Of a DNA stretch of 64,000 bases, positions 57,781-64,000 are shown one piece after another; the stretch's first letter is position 1, and every line of letters begins with the position of its first letter. The position numbers and the translations under genes are program-made. Location of the stretch: NCBI GenBank assembly GCA_024516035.1, contig CM044961.1, positions 11,529,229 through 11,593,228 on the forward strand. Reading direction: 5' to 3'. Origin of the DNA: Bactericera cockerelli. Lineage: Eukaryota > Arthropoda > Insecta > Hemiptera > Triozidae. Below the pieces are notes generated by a model. The model was not told the DNA's origin, searched no databases, and saw only the letters and a list, made by a program, of their open reading frames with translations.

Positions 57781-60104
57781 ATGTTTTTTAGCATGATAGT
57801 TTATTTTCATTTTCTCAATTCGCATTCGTGGTTTTCTACTATCGCTGTACTGTTGCATTCTTAGATTTTTTTTTGTTTCGCATGCATTTTTTCTTCTTAT
57901 GGTGAGGAAAGGTTCGGGTGTAGGGGAAGGAGGAGCCCGAGGGTGTTGGGTTGTAGTGTTATGCTACAACCCAACACCCATTTTAAAAGCGATAGTACGA
58001 GATAATACTAGTTGAATCGCGTATTATCGCTTTCTTTTTTTTTTTTCTTTTTTTTTGCCTGTTGCATTTTGTGGTTTTATTTTGTTGCATGATTTTTTGT
58101 TGCATGCTACTTTGTTTTCTCTTCCTTGTACTACTTTTTACTTGAGTTGTTCAATATTGTGGTTTTCCTTTTTCGCATGACTTTGTACTGTTGTATTCTT
58201 AGTTTTATTGTTTCAGAACTAATTTCAGTCCAACCAGATCTACCCAGCCCCGCCAATTTACCAAGCCCACCTGGACCACGCAGCCACCCCGACCACCAAG
58301 TCCACTAAGTTAACCCAACCCAACCAGACAACCCAGCCCTACCCGACCACCCAGCCCACTCCGCACATCCAGCCTACCGAGTCTACCCGAGCAGACCACC
58401 CAGCATCGCCAATCTACCCAGCCCAACCCAAGAACCCAGCCCACCTAACGTACCCAGTCCCACCTAACCAATAGGACCTAGGTGACCAAGACCAATTCTC
58501 GACCACCCTGACCACCCAGCCTATCCCAAACACCGAGCCCACCGAGTCAACCCGACCAGACCACCCAGCATCGCCAGTCTACCCAGCTCTACCCGACCAC
58601 CCAGCCCACTCCGAACATCCAGCCTACCGAATCTACCCGAGCAGACCACCCAGCATCGCCAATCTACCCAGCTCTAAACGACCACCCAGCCCACTCCGAC
58701 CACCCAGTCTACTCCGACCACCCAGCCCATTCCGACCACCCAGCTCACCGAGTTAACCCTACCCGACCCGACCATTCCGACGACCAAGACCAGTCCAACC
58801 ACCTAGTCCACCTAGCCTATTAAGTTTTAGTATTAAATTTTAATATATTGTGCATGTTCGATATTATTTGCTTTCGTCTTGTTTTTTTTATATTTTATTA
58901 AAAATATATTTTATACAAGCATTCTACAAGCGATAGTACGAGATAATACTAGTTACATCGCGTATTATTGTTTTTCTTAGCTTGTTGCATTTTCTGTTGT
59001 TTTTTTTTTTTTTTTTTTTTTTTTTTTTCTTTTTTTGTATGATAATACGACATGCTTCTATGTTCTCTTCCTAAAATTACTTTTTCTTTTACTGGTTGTA
59101 TTTTGTGGTTTTCCTTTTTTGCATGATTTTGTGCTGTTCCATTCTTAGTCTTTTGTTTCAGAACTGATTTTAGTACATTCAGCTCAACCAGTCCACTCAA
59201 CCTACTTAGCTCACAAAGACCTGTACACCCTGACCACCAAGTCCACCCGAAACCAACTCGACCAGCCCGACCAATCCAACCACATTAACCACCTTGACCA
59301 CCTTGACCACCATGACCTGTTTGACCAGCCTGAACACCTCGACCACCGAGACAACCCAGCCCACGCACACAAACCAGCCACCCCGACCATCCTGTAACCA
59401 AGTCAACCGAACCCAACCCGACCACCCAGCCCACTGAATTCTCTGTGAAGTTAAAGTATGTATTGAATTGATAGGAAAAGATTTTTATTTATTTTTTAAC
59501 TCCTCTTTTGGATTTTAATTTTTTGCATTATTAAATTTTCACGTTCATAAAATTAACTTTTTTTTGAGTGTGTTGTATTTTGTGGTTTTAATTTTTTTTT
59601 TGCATGATTTGGTACTATTGCATTCTTAGTTTTTTTTATTTCGCATGCCTTTTTTTCTTATGGTGAGGAAAGGTCCGGCTGTAGGGGAGGAGGAGGCCGA
59701 GGGTGTTGGGTTGTACAGTTAAGCTACAACCCAACACCTATTTTAAAAGCGATAGTACGAGATAATACTAGTTAAATCGCGTATTATCGCTTTCTTTTTT
59801 TTTTTCTTTCTTTTTTGAATGTTGCATTTTGTAGTTCTACCTTATTGCATGCTTCTGTGTTTTCTCTTCCTTATACTATCTTTTTCTTTTACTTGTTGTA
59901 TTTTGTTGTTTTCCTTTTCTGTATGATTTTGTACTGTTGCATGCTTAGTCTTTTGTTTCAGAACTGATTTCAGAACAGCCAGCCCAAACTCCGTCAGAGT
60001 CAAACCAGTTCACTCTAACTATTCAGCTCACAGAGACCTGTACAGTAGTGTACACCCTGACCATCAAGACATCCCGAAACCAACTCGACCACACTAACCT
60101 ACAT

Positions 60105-60686
60105 GACCTCTTCGACCACCCTGACCACCTCGATTAGCCTAACCACCTCGACCACCCTGACCACCTCGTCTACCCTAACAACCTCGACTACCCTAACCAC
60201 CTCGACTACCCTAACCACCATGACCTCTTCGACCACTTTGACCTCTTCGACCACCCTAACCACCTCGACTACCCTAACCACCTCGACTACCCTAACCACC
60301 TCGACTACCCTAACCACCTCGACATCCCTAACAACCTCGACCAACCTGACCACCTCGACTACCCTAACCACCTCGACTACCCTAACCACCTCGAAGACCA
60401 TGACCTCTTCGACCACCCTGACCACCTCGACTACCCTAACCACCTCGACTACCCTAACCACCTCGAACACCATGACCTCTTCGACTACCCTAACCGCCTC
60501 GACTACAATAACCACCTTGACAACCCTAACCACCTCGACTATCCTAACCACCTCGACTACCCTAACCACCTCGAATACCCTAACCACCTCGACTACCCTA
60601 ACCACCATGACCTCTTCGACCACTTTGACCTCTTCGACCACCCTAACCACCTCGACCACCCTAACCACCTCGACTACCCTAACCAT
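60105..60686 (+). repeat. 18-bp minisatellite (ACCCTAACCACCTCGACT)
   Basis: About 30 units, with CATGACCTCTTCGACCAC variants inserted at intervals. It continues at 61908-62049 after a LINE insertion. Frames through it read TTSTTL on one strand and VVRVVEV on the other, which is a composition effect. Confidence 0.95.
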
Positions 60687-61609
60687 ATTTTGTTATTCAT
60701 CAACGATGTCGTCAACTGTCTTTCTAAGCACGATGTTCAATTCTTACTTTTCTGTGATGATCTCAAGATTTTTCGCGAGATTCGCTCTTCTAACGACTAC
60801 CAAATACTTCAAAGCGCTCTTCTTGACTTAAAACAATGGTTTGATAGTAATCTTTTAGAGGTTAATCCTTTGAAATGTAATGTAATATCTTTTACACGCT
60901 CTAGCAGTCCTCACTTGTTTGACTATTCATTGAACTCCTATAGTATTCCTCGTTCCAATTGCGTCAGAGATCTTGGTGTCTTGTTTGATTCTCAGTTATC
61001 TTTCAACCCGCATATGGAGGCTATCTGTTCCAAAGCCTCAAAAATGCTGGGATTTATCTTCAGATCCACCAAGGACTTCCCTGACGTAACATCGTTTAAA
61101 ATCCTCTACTGCTCCTTGGTGCGTAGTGTCCTAGAATTTTCCTCTACAGCTTGGAATCCGTCTTATGAGTTCTATTCTGCTCGGATGGAGTCCATTCAAC
61201 ATAAGGCCCTGAGAATCATGAGTAGAAAGCTTGGTTGTCCTGAGGAATCCTATGATTCTTTGGAACACCAACTCCGTTTACTTCCTCTAAAGAAAAGGAG
61301 AGAAATGTTTGATATGGTCTTCTTTTTTAATATTCTTCACTCCCACTTAACAGTTCCTGAACTCCTTTCGTCCATAAATATAAATGTACCTGGGCGTATG
61401 GCCACTCGTGCGCCACTCCCATTCAGACCTCCATTTGTTCGGACGAACTATTTACAGAACTCCCCAATGATCCGTTTTCAAAGGAATGCTAACACACTGA
61501 AAGACAGTATCGATTTCTTCTGTACTACTGTAACTTCCATCAAACAATTCTACCTTAACCATTGAACATCATCTTTTCCTTCTCTTTTTCCTCTCCCTCC
61601 CTCCTGCTT

Positions 61610-61659
<50 letters not shown>

Positions 61660-61760
61660 TTTCTCTTTCTCTCACTTTTACACTCACTCTTTCTCTCTCT
61701 CTTACTATATCGCTCTTTGCTTCCTTTCGCTTCTTTCTCTGTTTTATTTGACTTAAAACT

Positions 61761-61798
<38 letters not shown>

Positions 61799-61907
61799 TT
61801 GTTATATTTAAAATTATTTTTTGATAGTTAGGGTACAATTATAATTAGATAGTATAGGGTCCGCCCGTGTATTGTATTAAAAAAAAAAAAAAAAAAAAAA
61901 AAATAAA
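60687..61907 (+). mobile_element. 5'-truncated LINE (non-LTR) with reverse transcriptase C-terminus
   Basis: The frame 60687-61565 (292 codons) starts ILLFINDVVNC in the middle of a reverse transcriptase, has the catalytic FCDD in FLLFCDDLKIF, then LLEVNPLKCNVISFTR, RDLGVLFDSQLSFNPHM and a C-terminal region ending IKQFYLNH. A CT microsatellite, a poly-T, GGGTCCGCCCGTGTATTG and a poly-A follow. TACCCTAACCAT on both sides (60675-60686 and 61908-61919) is the target duplication in the 18-bp array. Confidence 0.93.
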
Positions 61908-62049
61908 TACCCTAACCATCTCGACTACCCTAACCACCTCGACTACCCTAACCACCTCGACTACCCTAACCACCTCGACTACCCTAACCACCATGACCTC
62001 TTCGACCACTTTGACCTCTTCGACCACCCTAACCACCTCGACTACCCTG
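61908..62049 (+). repeat. 18-bp minisatellite, right part
   Basis: Continuation of the array at 60105-60686 beyond the LINE, with ACCCTAACCACCTCGACT units and one CATGACCTCTTCGACC segment. It ends at CCCTGCGTAGTACT where the 81-bp satellite begins. Confidence 0.93.
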
Positions 62050-64000
62050 CGTAGTACTAACTTAGTATTACGCAGCATTAGTATTAAGTTTAGTATTTAA
62101 GGGTTTAGCTGCCATAAACGCTACTCAATTTTTTTGTCACAATTATTATTACGCAGCATTAGTATTAAGTTTAGTATTTAAGGGTTTAGCTGCCATAAAC
62201 GCTACTCAATTTTTTTGTCACAATTATTATTACGCAGCATTAGTATTAAGTTTAGTATTTAAGGGTTTAGCTGCCGTAAACGCTACTCAAACTTTTTTGT
62301 CACAATTATTATTACGCAGCATTAGTATTAAGTTTAGTATTTAAGGGTTTAGCTGCCATAAACGCTACTCAATTTTTTTGTCACAATTATTATTACGCAG
62401 CATTAGCATTAAGTTTAGTATTTAAGGGTTTAGCTGCCATAAACGCTACTCAATTTTTTTTGTCACAATTATTATTACGCAGCAGTAGTATTAAGTTTAG
62501 TATTTAAGGGTTTAGCTGCCGTAAACGCTACTCAAACTTTTTTGTCACAATTATTATTACGCAGCATTAGTATTAAGTTTAGTATTTAAGGGTTTAGCTG
62601 CTGTAAACGCTACTCAATTTTTTGTCACAATTATTATTACGCAGCATTAGTATTAAGTTTAGTATTTAAGGGTTTAGCTGCCATAAACGCTACTCAATTT
62701 TTTTTGTCACAATTATTATTACGCAGCATTAGCATTAAGTTTAGTATTTAAGGGTTTAGCTGCCATAAACGCTACTCAATTTTTTTTGTCACAATTATTA
62801 TTACGCAGCAGTAGTTTTAAATTTAGCATTTAAGGGTTTAGCTGCCATAAACGCTACTCAATTTTTTTTGTCACAATTATTATTACGCAGCATTAGCATT
62901 AAGTTTAGTATTTAAGGGTTTAGCTGCCATAAACGCTACTCAATTTTTTTTGTCACAATTATTATTACGCAGCAGTAGTTTTAAATTTAGCATTTAAGGG
63001 TTTAGCTGCCATAAACGCTACTCAATTTTTTTTGTCACAATTATGATTACGCAGCATTCGTATTAAGTTTAGTATTTAAGGGTTTAGCTGCCGTAAACGC
63101 TACTCAAACTTTTTTGTCACAATTATTATTACGCAGCAGTAGTATTAAGTTTAGTATTTAAGGGTTTAGCTGCTGTAAACGCTACTCAATTTTTTGTCAC
63201 AATTATTATTACGCAGCATTAGTATTAAGTTTAGTATTTAAGGGTTTAGCTGCCATAAACGCTACTCAATTTTTTTTGTCACAATTATTATTACGCAGCA
63301 TTAGCATTAAGTTTAGTATTTAAGGGTTTAGCTGCCATAAACGCTACTCAAATTTTTTTGTCACAATTATGATTACGCAGCATTCGTATTAAGTTTAGTA
63401 TTTAAGGGTTTAGCTGCCGTAAACGCTACTCAAACTTTTTTGTCACAATTATTATTACGCAGCATTAGTATTAAGTTTAGTATTTTAGGGTTTAGCTGCC
63501 ATAAACGCTACTCAATTTTTTTGTCACAATTATTATTACGCAGCAGTAGTATTAAGTTTAGTATTTAAGGGTTTAGCTGCCATAAACGCTACTCAATTTT
63601 TTTTGTCACAATTATTATTACGCAGCATTAGCATTAAGTTTAGTATTTAAGGGTTTAGCTGCCATAAACGCTACTCAATTTTTTTGTCACAATTATTATT
63701 ACGCAGCAGTAGTATTAAGTTTAGTATTTAAGGGTTTAGCTGCCATAAACGCTACTCAATTTTTTTGTCACAATTATGATTACGCAGCATTCGTATTAAG
63801 TTTAGTATTTAAGGGTTTAGCTGCCGTAAACGCTACTCAAACTTTTTTGTCACAATTATTATTACGCAGCATTAGTATTAAGTTTAGTATTTAAGGGTTT
63901 AGCTGCCTAAACGCTACTCAATTTTTTTGTCACAATTATTATTACGCAGCATTAGCATTAAGTTTAGTATTTAAGGGTTTAGCTGCCGTAAACGCTACTC
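62050..64000. repeat. 81-bp satellite, about 24 copies, open at the right edge
   Basis: Unit TTACGCAGCATTAGTATTAA, GTTTAGTATTTAAGGGTTTA, GCTGCCATAAACGCTACTCA, then T-run and TTGTCACAATTATTA. Copies differ at a few fixed places (CATTAG/CAGTAG/CATTCG, CATAAA/CGTAAA, CAATTTT/CAAACTT), and the same combinations recur, so higher-order units are likely. The array runs off the window. Confidence 0.95.

Larger units (their letters stand above)
55130..59800 (+). repeat. composite long-period satellite, four main modules
   Basis: Modules at about 55.25, 56.36, 57.89 and 59.65 kb share, in order: CTTATGGTGAGGAAAGGT, a G-rich stretch, a 14-16-bp hairpin, the palindrome-like GCGATAGTACGAGATAATAC ... GCGTATTATCGC, T-rich blocks, TTGTTTCAGAACT and a CCACCC/CCCAGCCC-rich stretch. 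Partial modules occur at 55.13 and 58.93 kb. A MVRKG-type micro-frame sits in each module but shifts in the third. No gene recognised. Confidence 0.85.

Noticed and set aside
60099..60831. Thr/Ser-rich 242-codon frame and Val-rich 195-codon antisense frame
   Set aside because: They follow the 18-bp minisatellite; only the part after 60687 is real LINE coding sequence, in another frame.
60105..62049. Telomere
   Set aside because: CCCTAACC occurs in each unit, but the unit is 18 bp with other bases and lies between other satellites; not a CCTAA telomeric tract.

Overview
Eukaryotic, insect-type chromosomal DNA. Introns are GT-AG, repeats are dense, and many tRNA-headed SINEs are present. The two recognisable host genes are a CREB-binding protein (CBP/nejire) and an insect seven-transmembrane odorant receptor. 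The gene style fits a hemipteran such as a planthopper, but the species cannot be fixed from sequence alone. Both host genes lie on the minus strand. || Layout. (1) 0.7-25.4 kb (5' UTR and promoter perhaps to 28.6 kb): N-terminal half of CBP. Sixteen phase-compatible exons encode about 977 residues with a complete TAZ1 zinc finger and KIX domain. The bromodomain, HAT, ZZ and TAZ2 parts lie beyond the left edge. Exon 8 carries a one-base frameshift at a homopolymer. (2) 28.6-36.3 kb: no host gene seen; SINEs, MITEs and two noisy tandem arrays. (3) 36.3-45.7 kb: a complete seven-exon odorant receptor of 693 residues, far longer than usual because extracellular loop 2 and intracellular loop 2 are expanded. 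(4) 45.8-52.9 kb: SINEs, a Helitron with both ends, foldback elements, a 5S-rRNA-headed SINE. (5) 52.9-64 kb: an almost continuous satellite block of at least five tandem families, with a truncated LINE inserted in one of them. || The most unusual pattern is that four tandem arrays in two unrelated genes are built from units that contain the splice junction of the adjacent exon: the donor of CBP exon 14, the acceptor of CBP exon 9, the acceptor of CBP exon 6 (TAZ1) and the donor of receptor exon 2. Each array multiplies a coding edge plus its GT or AG signal within the neighbouring intron. This looks like one recurrent local process rather than four accidents, and it is the best candidate here for something undescribed. 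|| Mobile DNA is unusually varied: at least eight short-element families (one with a 5S rRNA head), truncated LINEs of at least three lineages, a hAT element with an 8-bp target duplication, TTAA-flanked piggyBac-like MITEs, Helitrons, and several foldback elements.
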